Program-made: the position numbers and the translations under genes
DNA from: VRUE01 sp963712595
GTDB taxonomy: Bacteria > Actinomycetota > Thermoleophilia > Solirubrobacterales > 70-9
Direction: 5' to 3'
Assembly: GCA_963712595.1 (NCBI GenBank)
Contig: CAVQIM010000004.1
Coordinates: forward strand, 248,001-312,000
Length of the DNA: 64,000 nucleotides
In this document: positions 1 to 7,022 of the stretch, piece after piece
Position numbering within the stretch: position 1 is the stretch's first letter
Layout of the letters: each line of letters begins with the position of its first letter
Notes under the pieces: model-generated
Database searches by the model: none
What the model saw: the letters and a program-made list of their open reading frames with translations, nothing else
What the model was told of the DNA's origin: nothing

Positions 1-425
1 CGGCTGGAGAAGTCTTTGGGGATGTTCGCCAGCGCCATCGCCTCCTGTGCGACCTTGGCGAAGTCTTTGATCTTGATCTGCTCCTCGCCGCGCGCCTCGC
101 GGTGGGCGTTGATCACCATCCGCAGGTACTTGCTGACGGAGACGCCGGGGATCGAGACCGGGTACTGGAAGGCCATGAAGAGCCCTGCGCGCGAGCGCTC
201 GTCGGGGTCGGCCTCGGTCATGTCCTCGCCCTTGAACGTGATCGTTCCCTCGGTCACCTCCAGCGCCGGGTGACCCATGATCGCGTTGGCCAGGGTCGAC
301 TTGCCCGATCCGTTCGGTCCCATCAGCGCGTGGACCTTGCCCTTCTCGACGTCGAGGTCGAGACCGCGGAGGATCTCCTTGTCCTCGGCGCTCACGTGCA
401 GGTTGCGAATTTCCAGCTCAGCCAA
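1..425 (-). CDS. sufC: SufC, Fe-S cluster assembly ATPase (N-terminal part, cut by window edge)
   Basis: This is the ATPase subunit of the SufBCD scaffold that assembles Fe-S clusters in the cytoplasm. About 141 N-terminal residues are visible. The Walker A motif GPNGSGKST lies near residues 36-44, followed by the SufC-typical AFQYPVSIPGVS segment of the Q-loop region. The signature and Walker B motifs would lie beyond the edge. I chose TTG at 425 because GGAG sits 5 nt upstream; an in-frame GTG at 431 is possible. It is downstream of the Rrf2 regulator gene on the same strand with a gap of about 36 bp, consistent with an rrf2-suf operon in which the regulator senses Fe-S status. Family assignment is firm. 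Confidence 0.93.
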   Translation of the reverse strand, partial: MAELEIRNLHVSAEDKEILRGLDLDVEKGKVHALMGPNGSGKSTLANAIMGHPALEVTEGTITFKGEDMTEADPDERSRAGLFMAFQYPVSIPGVSVSKYLRMVINAHREARGEEQIKIKDFAKVAQEAMALANIPKDFSS

Positions 426-461
426 TTTCACTCCGTTTCTGGTTTTGGAAGGTCGGGCGGG

Positions 462-938
462 TCAGGCGGCCGTGCCGACGGGCGTCGCCCGCTCGGCGCC
501 GGCACCGGGGCCGGCGAACTGCACCAGCTCGGCCAGGGTCGTGCCGGACAGGGCTTTGGTGACGCCGCCCTGCACCCGGGTCCACAGCAGCTTGGTCGCG
601 CAGGCGCGGTCGCCGTCCTCCTCGTGGGAGCAGAGCACTTTGCCGTCTGGCGCGTCGTGAAAGCACTCCATCGGGGCGATCTGCCCTTCCAGGGCCTCGA
701 CGACGGCGTCCATCGTGATCTCCTCCGCCGGTTTCGCCAGGCGGTAGCCACCGTGCGCGCCACGGGTCGAGGTGACCAGGCCCGCCTTGCGCAGGCGTGC
801 GACTAGGTGCTCGAGGTAGGAGAGCGGCAGGCGCTCGGCCTCGGCGACGGCGCTGAGCGAGATCGGCGCCGAGCCGGGCTGGCGGCCCAGCTCGACCATC
901 AGGCGAACGCCGTACTCGGCTTTGGTCGAGAACAACAT
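462..938 (-). CDS. Rrf2-family Fe-S-sensing transcriptional regulator (SufR/IscR-like)
   Basis: 158 residues, normal for the family. The N-terminal winged helix starts MLFSTKAEYGVRLM and contains the GGYRLAKP wing. Three cysteines, at about 92 (MECFHD), 103 (VLCSHE) and 113 (RACATK), have the spacing of the IscR/SufR cluster ligands, so an Fe-S cofactor is likely. It lies directly upstream of sufC and is inferred to repress the suf genes when clusters are abundant. The start ATG has no good Shine-Dalgarno but has TAGGAT 8 nt upstream, inside an IscR-like palindrome at 945-969, which suggests autoregulation. The C-terminal 20 residues are Gly/Ala-rich and probably disordered. It could instead be a cysteine-metabolism (CymR-like) Rrf2 member, but the suf neighbour argues for SufR. 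Confidence 0.9.
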   Translation of the reverse strand: MLFSTKAEYGVRLMVELGRQPGSAPISLSAVAEAERLPLSYLEHLVARLRKAGLVTSTRGAHGGYRLAKPAEEITMDAVVEALEGQIAPMECFHDAPDGKVLCSHEEDGDRACATKLLWTRVQGGVTKALSGTTLAELVQFAGPGAGAERATPVGTAA

Positions 939-944
939 CGCCTT

Positions 945-969
945 AAATCCTACTGAAGCGGTCGGTTAT
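945..969 (-). promoter_or_regulatory. IscR-type palindromic operator overlapping the rrf2 promoter
   Basis: Read on the minus strand this begins ATAACCGACC, passes through GCTTCAGTAGG and ends ATTT. By eye it matches 19 of 25 positions of the published IscR type 1 consensus. It overlaps the MFS stop codon and a TAGGAT -10-like hexamer at 947-952, 8 nt before the rrf2 ATG. The match was made by eye only. Confidence 0.55.
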
Positions 970-2417
970 GCGGCTTCCGTCGCGGCCTGCTTGCCGAGCT
1001 CCACATGGGCGCGGCTGTCGCTACCGCGGATCAGGACCAGCGTCAGCACGAAACCGAGCAGGGCGATCAGTGAGCCGCCAAGGAAGGCGGACTGGAATCC
1101 GTCGGTCAGGGCGCTGAGGTGATTCGAGCCGGAGGAGGCCGCGTCGCTGGTGCTGGAGATCGCTACGGCCGAGAGAACCGCAAGGCCGAGGGCTCCGCCG
1201 ATCTGCTGAGAGGTGTTGATCAGCCCACTGGCGAGGCCGGCCTCGTTTTCCTCGACGCCCGAGACCGCCGCGATCGTCGTCGTCACGAAGGCGAAGCCCA
1301 GCCCGGCGGCAGCGAACAGCGAAGGCCCGAGGATGTCGGTGGTGAAGCTGCCGCCAACCGACACCCGGCTGAACCAGGCCAGGCCGACGACGATGAAGAG
1401 GAGGCCCGCGGCGAGCACCGGCTTGTAGCCGAGTTTGGTTACGAGCTGGGATGCGATCCCCGCCGAGGCCATGATCACCAGGGCGAGCGGCAGGTAGGAG
1501 AGCCCGGCGTGGATCGCGCTGTAGCCGAGCACCTGCTGCATATAGAGGGAGATGAAGAAGAACATCGAGAAGAGCGAGGCGCCGACGAGCAGCCCGACCA
1601 CGTTGGCTCCGGTCAGCGTCCTGATCCGGAAGATCGAGAACGGCACCAGGGGTTTGGCCGCGCGCAGCTCGATCGCGACGAACGCCGCCAGCAGCAGGGC
1701 GGAGAGCGCGATCAGGCCGATCGTCTGGGTCGATCCCCAGCCGGCATCGTTGGCGTCGACGAGGGCGTAGACCAGGATCGAGAGGGCGGCGGTGACGGTG
1801 ACCGCGCCGGCGACGTCGAAGGCGCGTGTCTGGGACTCGGCGCGCGTTTCGGCGAGAAGCCGGGGCGCGAGCGCGAAGGCGATCAGGCTGACCGGCACGT
1901 TGACCCAGAGCACCCACTCCCAGCCGAGGCCGTCGGTGAGCACGCCGCCGAGTAGGACGCCGGCGGCGCCGCCCGAACCGGCGACCGCCCCCCAGACCCC
2001 GAGCGCCTTGTTGCGCTCGGCGCCGTCGCTGAAGGTGGTGGTGACGATCGAGAGAGCGGCTGGCGAGATGATCGCCGCGCCAAGTCCCTGGGCGGCTCGC
2101 GCCCCGATCAGCTGCCCCTCGGTGGCGGCGAAGCCCGCGGCCAGCGAGGCCACTGCGACCAGCAGCAGGCCGGCCATGAACACCCGCCGGCGGCCGACCA
2201 GGTCGGCGGTGCGGCCGCCGAGCAGGAGGAAGCCGCCGAAGGTGAGCACGTAGGCGTTGACCACCCAGGGCAGGTTCTCCTGGGAGAAGTCGAGCGCTTT
2301 GCCGATCGTCGGCAGCGCCACGTTGACGATCGAGGCGTCGAGGACGACGACGAACTGCGCCGAGCAGAGCAGGATCAGCGCCAGCCAGCGCTTCTCTCGA
2401 AAGTCAGCGTTATCCAC
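966..2417 (-). CDS. MFS drug/solute exporter, DHA2 (EmrB/QacA) type, 14 membrane segments
   Basis: 483 residues, the usual length for 14-segment proton antiporters. TM1 carries LDASIVNVALPTIG, typical of EmrB/QacA. The loop 2-3 motif A is GGRTADLVGRRRVF. A motif C-like stretch in TM5 (GSGGAAGVLLGG) marks an exporter. The start is a GTG with only a weak Shine-Dalgarno. It lies 41 bp downstream of the response regulator gene in the same direction, so the two-component pair may control it. The substrate cannot be read from the sequence; multidrug or toxic-metabolite efflux is the family default. Confidence 0.88.
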   Translation of the reverse strand: MDNADFREKRWLALILLCSAQFVVVLDASIVNVALPTIGKALDFSQENLPWVVNAYVLTFGGFLLLGGRTADLVGRRRVFMAGLLLVAVASLAAGFAATEGQLIGARAAQGLGAAIISPAALSIVTTTFSDGAERNKALGVWGAVAGSGGAAGVLLGGVLTDGLGWEWVLWVNVPVSLIAFALAPRLLAETRAESQTRAFDVAGAVTVTAALSILVYALVDANDAGWGSTQTIGLIALSALLLAAFVAIELRAAKPLVPFSIFRIRTLTGANVVGLLVGASLFSMFFFISLYMQQVLGYSAIHAGLSYLPLALVIMASAGIASQLVTKLGYKPVLAAGLLFIVVGLAWFSRVSVGGSFTTDILGPSLFAAAGLGFAFVTTTIAAVSGVEENEAGLASGLINTSQQIGGALGLAVLSAVAISSTSDAASSGSNHLSALTDGFQSAFLGGSLIALLGFVLTLVLIRGSDSRAHVELGKQAATEAA

Positions 2418-2458
2418 CGTCTTGGCTGCTACCCGGTCGGGCGGGGTGGGAACCGGCC

Positions 2459-3088
2459 TCAGGGCTCGATCAGGCCGCGCCTGATCGCGTAGCGGACCAG
2501 CTCGACCCGGTCTCGCATCCCCAGCTTGCGCATCGCGTTGGCGCGGTGGTTCTCCACCGTCTTCTCGGAGAGGTGGAGGATCTCGGCGATCTGCTTCGTC
2601 GTGTGCGCCTCGGCGACGAGCTTGACGATCTCCTCCTCGCGCGGGGTCAGCTCCTCTTCGCCGGTCGAGCCGCGCTCGAGCACGTCCTGGATCAGCATTC
2701 GCTGCGCCTCCGGAGTGAGGAACGGCTCGCCGCGCTCGACCGCGCGGATCGCCGCCAGCAGGTCGGTATCGGCTTGTGCCTTCAACACGTATCCCGAGGC
2801 CCCGGCCTTGAGCGCCTCGAAGAGGTAGCGCTCGTCGTCGTGCATGGAGAGGATCAGCACCGCCACCTCCGGCGCCTGCTTGCGGATCTCCCGGGTCGCC
2901 TGCAGGCCGGTCAGCTTCGGCATCTTCACATCGAGGATCGCCAGGTCGGGCCGCTCGCGCACCGCCAGCTCACGCGCCTCGGCACCGTCGGCCGCCTCCG
3001 CCACGACCTCGATGTCGGGCTGGCGCTCGAGCAGCAACCGGATCCCCGACCGCACAATCCCATGGTCGTCGGCGATCAGCACCCGCAT
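2459..3088 (-). CDS. NarL/LuxR-family response regulator
   Basis: 209 residues. The receiver domain (1-120) has the acidic pair in IADDH, phospho-acceptor Asp53 in AILDVKMP and Lys103 in GYVLKAQ. The LuxR-type helix-turn-helix spans about 146-203 (LTPREEEIV through LSEKTVENH). I chose ATG 3088 over a GTG two codons upstream because the protein then starts directly with MRVLIADDH. Its partner kinase lies upstream on the same strand, separated by a 49-bp palindrome. The pair probably regulates itself and perhaps the downstream MFS gene. The signal is unknown. Confidence 0.92.
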   Translation of the reverse strand: MRVLIADDHGIVRSGIRLLLERQPDIEVVAEAADGAEARELAVRERPDLAILDVKMPKLTGLQATREIRKQAPEVAVLILSMHDDERYLFEALKAGASGYVLKAQADTDLLAAIRAVERGEPFLTPEAQRMLIQDVLERGSTGEEELTPREEEIVKLVAEAHTTKQIAEILHLSEKTVENHRANAMRKLGMRDRVELVRYAIRRGLIEP

Positions 3089-3109
3089 AGCCACCAGGCT
3101 AATGGCTGC

Positions 3110-3158
3110 CTTCCGGTGCGCCTTATGTGGTCATACGCCACATAAGGCGCACCGGAAG
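3110..3158. repeat. Palindromic element A: 21-bp perfect stems, 7-nt loop
   Basis: Left arm CTTCCGGTGCGCC... (3110-3130) is the exact reverse complement of 3138-3158, with loop TCATACG. It is the same family as elements at 40517 and 48414. It lies between the kinase and regulator genes. No T-run follows on either side, so it is not a classical terminator. Confidence 0.9.
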
Positions 3159-3161
3159 AAG

Positions 3162-4025
3162 TCAGGCCGGGACGGTGAGGCGGATCGTGGTGCCGCGGCC
3201 GGGGCGGGACTCGATCGTCAGCTCGCCGCCGATCAGCAGCGCTCGCTCGCGCATCCCGGCGATGCCCAGGCCGCCCTCGGACTCGTCGAAGGCGAAGCCA
3301 CGGCCATCGTCGACGACCTCCAGCTCGACCCCACCATTGCGGCCGTCGCGCCGCAGCCTCACCGCCACGCGCCCGGCGCCGCTATGGCGGCCGGCGTTGG
3401 CGAGGGCCTCCTGGGCAACCCGGTAGACGACCAGCTGGGCGTCACCACCGAGATCGGAGAAGTCACCCTCTGCGGCGAACTCGGCCTCGATCTCCCCGCG
3501 TCCCAGCTGCTCGACCTGGCCGGCGGTCGCCGCAGCGAGGCCGAGGTCGTCGAGCGCGGTGGGGCGGAGCTGGCGGGCGAGCGAGAGCAGCTCGCGCATC
3601 GCCTGGTTGGCGAGCGCCTTGGTCTCGGCCAGCTCGGCCTTCAGCTCGGGCGGGGCAGCATCGCGCACAGCCTCGAGCCGCAGCAGCAGGCCGGTAAGCG
3701 ACTGGTTGACCTCGTCGTGCAGGTCGCGGGCGACCCGCGCCCGCTCCTCCTCTTGGGCCTGCAGCGCCGCGCTGCCCGCTCGGCGCCGCTCGGCTTCGAG
3801 CCGTCGCATCATTCGCAGGAAGGCCAGCTCTATCCGCGCCACCTCCTCGGTCTCGCCGATCCCGTCGATCGAGCGGGGAAGCAGCGGCCCGGGCCGGCTC
3901 AGATCGACCTTCTCCATCTCCTCGATCAGCGTCTCCAGCGGGCTGAAGCGGCGTCTGAGGACGAAGAGGCGGACGGCGAGCGCCGCAGCCACGAGGCTCA
4001 GCGCGACGATGACCAGGGTCGTCAC
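3162..4025 (-). CDS. Membrane-linked sensor histidine kinase, HisKA_3 type
   Basis: 287 residues from GTG 4025. A single N-terminal membrane segment (about 2-23) is followed by a linker (25-85), the HisKA_3 dimerisation domain with His103 in RDLHDEVNQ, and an HATPase domain with DDGRGF and GLGIAGMRERA. There is no sizeable extracellular sensor domain, so it may sense through the membrane segment or a partner. The open frame extends to 4142, but GTG 4025 puts the membrane helix at the N-terminus and has TATTCT exactly 6 nt upstream, as expected for a leaderless mRNA. It pairs with the NarL-type regulator downstream. Confidence 0.88.
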   Translation of the reverse strand: MTTLVIVALSLVAAALAVRLFVLRRRFSPLETLIEEMEKVDLSRPGPLLPRSIDGIGETEEVARIELAFLRMMRRLEAERRRAGSAALQAQEEERARVARDLHDEVNQSLTGLLLRLEAVRDAAPPELKAELAETKALANQAMRELLSLARQLRPTALDDLGLAAATAGQVEQLGRGEIEAEFAAEGDFSDLGGDAQLVVYRVAQEALANAGRHSGAGRVAVRLRRDGRNGGVELEVVDDGRGFAFDESEGGLGIAGMRERALLIGGELTIESRPGRGTTIRLTVPA

Positions 4026-4031
4026 AGGGCG

Positions 4032-4037
4032 AGAATA
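4032..4037 (-). promoter_or_regulatory. -10 box TATTCT for the histidine kinase gene (leaderless)
   Basis: TATTCT on the minus strand ends 6 nt before GTG 4025, placing the predicted +1 on the start codon. There is no Shine-Dalgarno and no obvious -35. Confidence 0.45.
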
Positions 4038-4120
4038 GGGGTTGCCACCTATGGCCTTCGCCCGACGGGACCGCCACAATTCGACGGCAAGCGGCAAGCG
4101 ACCCCAGGAGCGATGACTCG

Positions 4121-4981
4121 ATGAAGACCACCAGGCAGTCAACTTTCGGCGCCACCCTGCGCACCACGATTCTGCTGGCGTCCCTCTCCGGCCTGCTGGT
4201 CGTTATCGGCGCCCTGATCGGCGGCCCCAGCACCGCCGCCGTCTTCCTCGGCATCGCCCTGCTGATCAACCTGGGCTCCTACTTCTTCAGCGACAAATTG
4301 GCGCTGAAGATGAGCCGCGCCGAGCCGATCGACGAGTCCGAAGCGCCGCGGCTCTACCAGATCGTGCGCGAACTGACGACCCGCGCCGACCTGCCGATGC
4401 CGCGCCTCTACATGATCCCCCAGGATCAGCCCAACGCCTTCGCCACCGGTCGCAACCCGCAGCATGCCGCCGTTGCGGTCACGCGCGGGATCACGAAGCT
4501 CCTCTCCGAGGACGAGCTGCGCGGCGTTCTCGCGCACGAGCTCGCCCACGTCAAGCACCGCGACATCCTGATCCAGTCGGTCGCTTCAGCGATCGGCGCC
4601 GCGATCACCTACCTCGCCTACATGCTGATGTGGTTCGGCAGCGACGACGAGTCGCCGCTCAGCCTCGTCGCCTCACTGGCGCTGGTCCTGCTGGCCCCGA
4701 TCGCGGCGACGATCATCCAGCTCTCGATCTCGCGCCAGCGCGAGTACGCCGCCGACGCCGGCGGCGCGGAAATCTGCGGCAACCCGGAGTCGCTCGCCAG
4801 CGCCCTGCTGCGCCTCGAGCAGGGGGCCGCCGAGATGCCGATGCAGGTCAACCAGGCCGCGGAGCCGCTCTACATCGTCAAGCCCTTCTCCAGCAAGGGC
4901 ATCGCCGGTCTCTTCTCGACCCACCCCCCGATCGAGGAGCGGGTCAAAAGGCTGCGCCAGATGCGCCCGAGCTTCGCCTGA
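4121..4981 (+). CDS. htpX: HtpX-like membrane zinc metalloprotease (M48B)
   Basis: 286 residues. Two N-terminal membrane helices (about 16-34 and 38-56) precede the protease domain with zinc motif HELAH (139-143) and third ligand Glu208 in REYAADAGG. Two more hydrophobic segments lie at about 153-171 and 180-200. The C-terminal STHPPIEERVKRL is typical of HtpX. It degrades misfolded membrane proteins, with the active site facing the cytoplasm. ATG 4121 has AGGAG 10 nt upstream. It is divergent from the histidine kinase across a 95-bp gap. Confidence 0.95.
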   Translation: MKTTRQSTFGATLRTTILLASLSGLLVVIGALIGGPSTAAVFLGIALLINLGSYFFSDKLALKMSRAEPIDESEAPRLYQIVRELTTRADLPMPRLYMIPQDQPNAFATGRNPQHAAVAVTRGITKLLSEDELRGVLAHELAHVKHRDILIQSVASAIGAAITYLAYMLMWFGSDDESPLSLVASLALVLLAPIAATIIQLSISRQREYAADAGGAEICGNPESLASALLRLEQGAAEMPMQVNQAAEPLYIVKPFSSKGIAGLFSTHPPIEERVKRLRQMRPSFA

Positions 4982-5070
4982 GCTGGCCCACCCACGCGCG
5001 TCACACAATCGTTTTATTCTGCGCGCCACGCGTGCAGACAGCTCATTACGCTGTCATCATCGTGGAGGCG

Positions 5071-5424
5071 ATGGTCAAGAACTGGACTGACGAGCGACTC
5101 GAAGAGCGCTTCGACCGGATCGACCAGCATTTCGACGAGGTCGGTCGACGCTTCGACGAGGTCGATAAGCGCTTCGAAGCTGTCGATAAGCGTTTTGAAG
5201 TGATGGATAAGCGCTTCGAAGCTGTCGATAAGCGTTTTGAAGCGGTCGATAGGCGTTTCGAAGCAGCTGACAGGCGTTTCGATGGCATCGACGCCGAATT
5301 TCGCGCATTGCGTGGCGAAATGAACAGCCAATTCGGCGCGACTCAGCGCCTGATCATCCAGGTCGGCGCCGGCATGTTCGCCACAATGCTGATCGGGTTT
5401 TTCAGCATCTTCACGCAGATCTGA
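5071..5424 (+). CDS. Heptad-repeat coiled-coil protein with C-terminal membrane anchor
   Basis: 117 residues. From about residue 13 to 74 it consists of consecutive seven-residue units of the form KRFEAVD/RRFDEVD, a canonical continuous coiled coil. This is followed by AEFRALRGEM and one membrane segment at about 94-115. It probably oligomerises at the membrane; no enzymatic motif is present. The start is uncertain: ATG 5071 is only 2 nt from GGAGG, and GTG 5062 is an in-frame alternative. It is probably related to small coiled-coil/TM proteins of the DUF1640 style, but I do not recognise a named family. It has its own apparent promoter region after htpX. Confidence 0.7.
   Translation: MVKNWTDERLEERFDRIDQHFDEVGRRFDEVDKRFEAVDKRFEVMDKRFEAVDKRFEAVDRRFEAADRRFDGIDAEFRALRGEMNSQFGATQRLIIQVGAGMFATMLIGFFSIFTQI
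5107..5292 (+). repeat. 21-bp (42-bp higher-order) tandem repeat encoding heptads
   Basis: About nine 21-bp units coding for xRFxxxD heptads. Two 34-bp stretches starting near 5166 and 5208 are almost identical, giving a 42-bp period. The repeat can change in copy number by slippage or recombination without breaking the frame. Confidence 0.8.
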
Positions 5425-5444
5425 TCGGCCGCGCTCTGACCGAC

Positions 5445-5463
5445 GCTATACTTTTTGAAGTAA
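5445..5463 (+). promoter_or_regulatory. Palindromic promoter element, copy 1 (before rhodanese-MoeB)
   Basis: GCTATACTTTTTGAAGTAA. It contains a -10 hexamer TATACT (5447-5452) overlapping the dyad TACTT-TTTG-AAGTA (5449-5462). The same 19 bases occur before cysM (6994-7012). There is no -35 match, so expression may need an activator or be blocked by a repressor at the dyad. Confidence 0.7.
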
Positions 5464-5496
5464 AGCCGGATCGGAATTAGGGTATTTAGGAGACGC

Positions 5497-6657
5497 ATGG
5501 CGACGAGCGCACAGACGAAGCAAGTGGTCGAGGAGATCGAGCCGTTTGAGGCTGCGCAGGAGATCGAGGGCGGCGACGTCGTTCTGATCGATACGCGCGA
5601 GCCGCATGAGTACCAGGAGGCTCACCTCGAGAACGGCAAGCTGGTGCCGCCGGGCCTGCTCGGCGACGAGATCGCCGCCGCCGCGCCGGACAAGTCGGCT
5701 CGCACGATCCTCTACTGCCGCAGCGGCAACCGGTCTTACAAGGCGGCCGAGCAGATGCAGGCGCTCGGCTACGCGGACGTCGCCTCGATGGCCGGCGGCA
5801 TCCTCGCCTGGCAGGAGCAGGGGCTGCCAGTGGTCGCGACCGAGGGGATGACGCCCGAGCAGCGCGACCGCTACTCGCGCCACACGCTCCTCCCCGAGGT
5901 CGGGGTCGACGGCCAGCTGAAGATGCTGAACGCCAAGGTGCTGCTGCTCGGCGCCGGCGGCCTTGGCGCGCCGACCGCGCTCTACCTCGCGGCGGCCGGC
6001 ATCGGCACGATCGGCCTCGTCGACGACGACGTCGTCGACGCCTCCAACCTGCAGCGCCAGGTGATCCACAACACCGAGCGGATCGGCACGCCGAAGACCG
6101 AGTCGGCGCGGCTGACGATCGAGGCGCTCAACCCCGACGTGAAGGTGGTCGAGCACCGCATGCGCCTCGACGCCTCCAACATCCTCGGGATCATCGAGGA
6201 CTACGACGTGATCGTCGACGGCGCCGACAACTTCCCCACCCGCTACCTGCTCAACGACGCCTCGGTGCGGCTGCGCAAGCCGGTGGTCTCGGCCTCGATC
6301 CTCAGCTTCGACGGCCAGATCTCGACCTTCGTCCCCTTCGAGGGGCCCTGCTACCGCTGCCTCTACCCGACCCCGCCGCCGGCCGAGCTGGCTCCGAGCT
6401 GCTCCGCCAACGGGGTGCTCGGCGTGATGGCCGGAACGATGGGGACGCTGCAGGCCAACGAGGTGCTGAAGCTGGTGCTCGGCATCGGCGAGCCGCTGGT
6501 CGGTCGCCTGGTTCTCTACGAGGCGCTCAGCACGAGGTTCACCGAGCTCAAGGTCCGCCGCGACCCCGAGTGCCCGATCTGCAGTGAGAACGCGCCCGAG
6601 ATCCCCGAGTCGGAGATGGGCCAGTTCCCCGACTACGAGCTGTTCTGCGCCGGCTGA
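5497..6657 (+). CDS. Rhodanese-MoeB/ThiF fusion: adenylyl- and sulfurtransferase for the CysO carrier
   Basis: 386 residues. An N-terminal rhodanese domain (about 10-115) has persulfide Cys74 in YCRSGNRS. It is followed by a ThiF/MoeB E1-like domain (about 118-386) with nucleotide loop GAGGLG (152-157) and zinc cysteines C285xxC288 and C359xxC362. The enzyme should adenylate the C-terminal glycine of the small sulfur carrier encoded next and thiolate it. The mycobacterial counterpart MoeZ has the rhodanese domain at the C-terminus; here the order is reversed. ATG 5497 is preceded by AGGAG. The gap to the carrier gene is 26 bp. Regulation is probably through the TATACT/palindrome element 34 nt upstream. 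It may also serve molybdopterin or thiamine carriers. Confidence 0.92.
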   Translation: MATSAQTKQVVEEIEPFEAAQEIEGGDVVLIDTREPHEYQEAHLENGKLVPPGLLGDEIAAAAPDKSARTILYCRSGNRSYKAAEQMQALGYADVASMAGGILAWQEQGLPVVATEGMTPEQRDRYSRHTLLPEVGVDGQLKMLNAKVLLLGAGGLGAPTALYLAAAGIGTIGLVDDDVVDASNLQRQVIHNTERIGTPKTESARLTIEALNPDVKVVEHRMRLDASNILGIIEDYDVIVDGADNFPTRYLLNDASVRLRKPVVSASILSFDGQISTFVPFEGPCYRCLYPTPPPAELAPSCSANGVLGVMAGTMGTLQANEVLKLVLGIGEPLVGRLVLYEALSTRFTELKVRRDPECPICSENAPEIPESEMGQFPDYELFCAG

Positions 6658-6683
6658 GCCCAAAGCGATAGGTTGCCGAGCCG

Positions 6684-6956
6684 ATGGCCACTGTGAGGAT
6701 TCCGCCTGTCCTGCGACCCCAGACCGGAGGCGCCCCCGAGGTCGAGGCAAGCGGCGCGAACGTGGGCGAGGTGCTGCGCGCGCTGACCGAGGCGCATCCC
6801 GACACCGAGGCACAGCTCTTCGGCGAGGACGGCGACCTCAACCGCTACGTCAACGTCTACCTCAACGACGAGGACGTGCGGGTGCTCAGCGGGTTGGACA
6901 CAGCCGTCGCCGACGGTGACACCGTGGTCATCCTCCCGGCGATGGCCGGCGGTTGA
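6684..6956 (+). CDS. cysO: CysO/MoaD-like ubiquitin-fold sulfur carrier
   Basis: 90 residues with a beta-grasp pattern and a C-terminus ending AMAGG, the diglycine needed for thiocarboxylate formation. It sits between the E1-like activator and cysM, the arrangement expected for CysO, which hands sulfur to O-phosphoserine on CysM. A MoaD or ThiS role cannot be excluded from sequence alone, but the cysM and mec neighbours favour cysteine synthesis. No Shine-Dalgarno is obvious (upstream bases ATAGGTTGCCGAGCCG). Confidence 0.9.
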   Translation: MATVRIPPVLRPQTGGAPEVEASGANVGEVLRALTEAHPDTEAQLFGEDGDLNRYVNVYLNDEDVRVLSGLDTAVADGDTVVILPAMAGG

Positions 6957-6993
6957 AAAGCCTTTCGTAGAGCCCCACGGGCAACACCCCGGC

Positions 6994-7012
6994 GCTATAC
7001 TTTTTGAAGTAA
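6994..7012 (+). promoter_or_regulatory. Palindromic promoter element, copy 2 (before cysM)
   Basis: Base-for-base identical to 5445-5463. TATACT lies at 6996-7001 and the dyad TACTTTTTGAAGTA at 6998-7011. The predicted +1 is near 7008, with GGGAG and ATG 7023 just downstream, so the leader would be about 15 nt. Confidence 0.7.
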
Positions 7013-7022
7013 CGGGAGAGCG

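Noticed and set aside
3110..3158. Palindrome A as an ordinary rho-independent terminator
   Set aside because: No T-run on either side, and near-identical stems occur elsewhere, including inside a coding sequence.
5107..5292. Regular short repeats resembling a CRISPR array
   Set aside because: Units are contiguous 21-mers coding for heptads with no spacers; no cas genes nearby.
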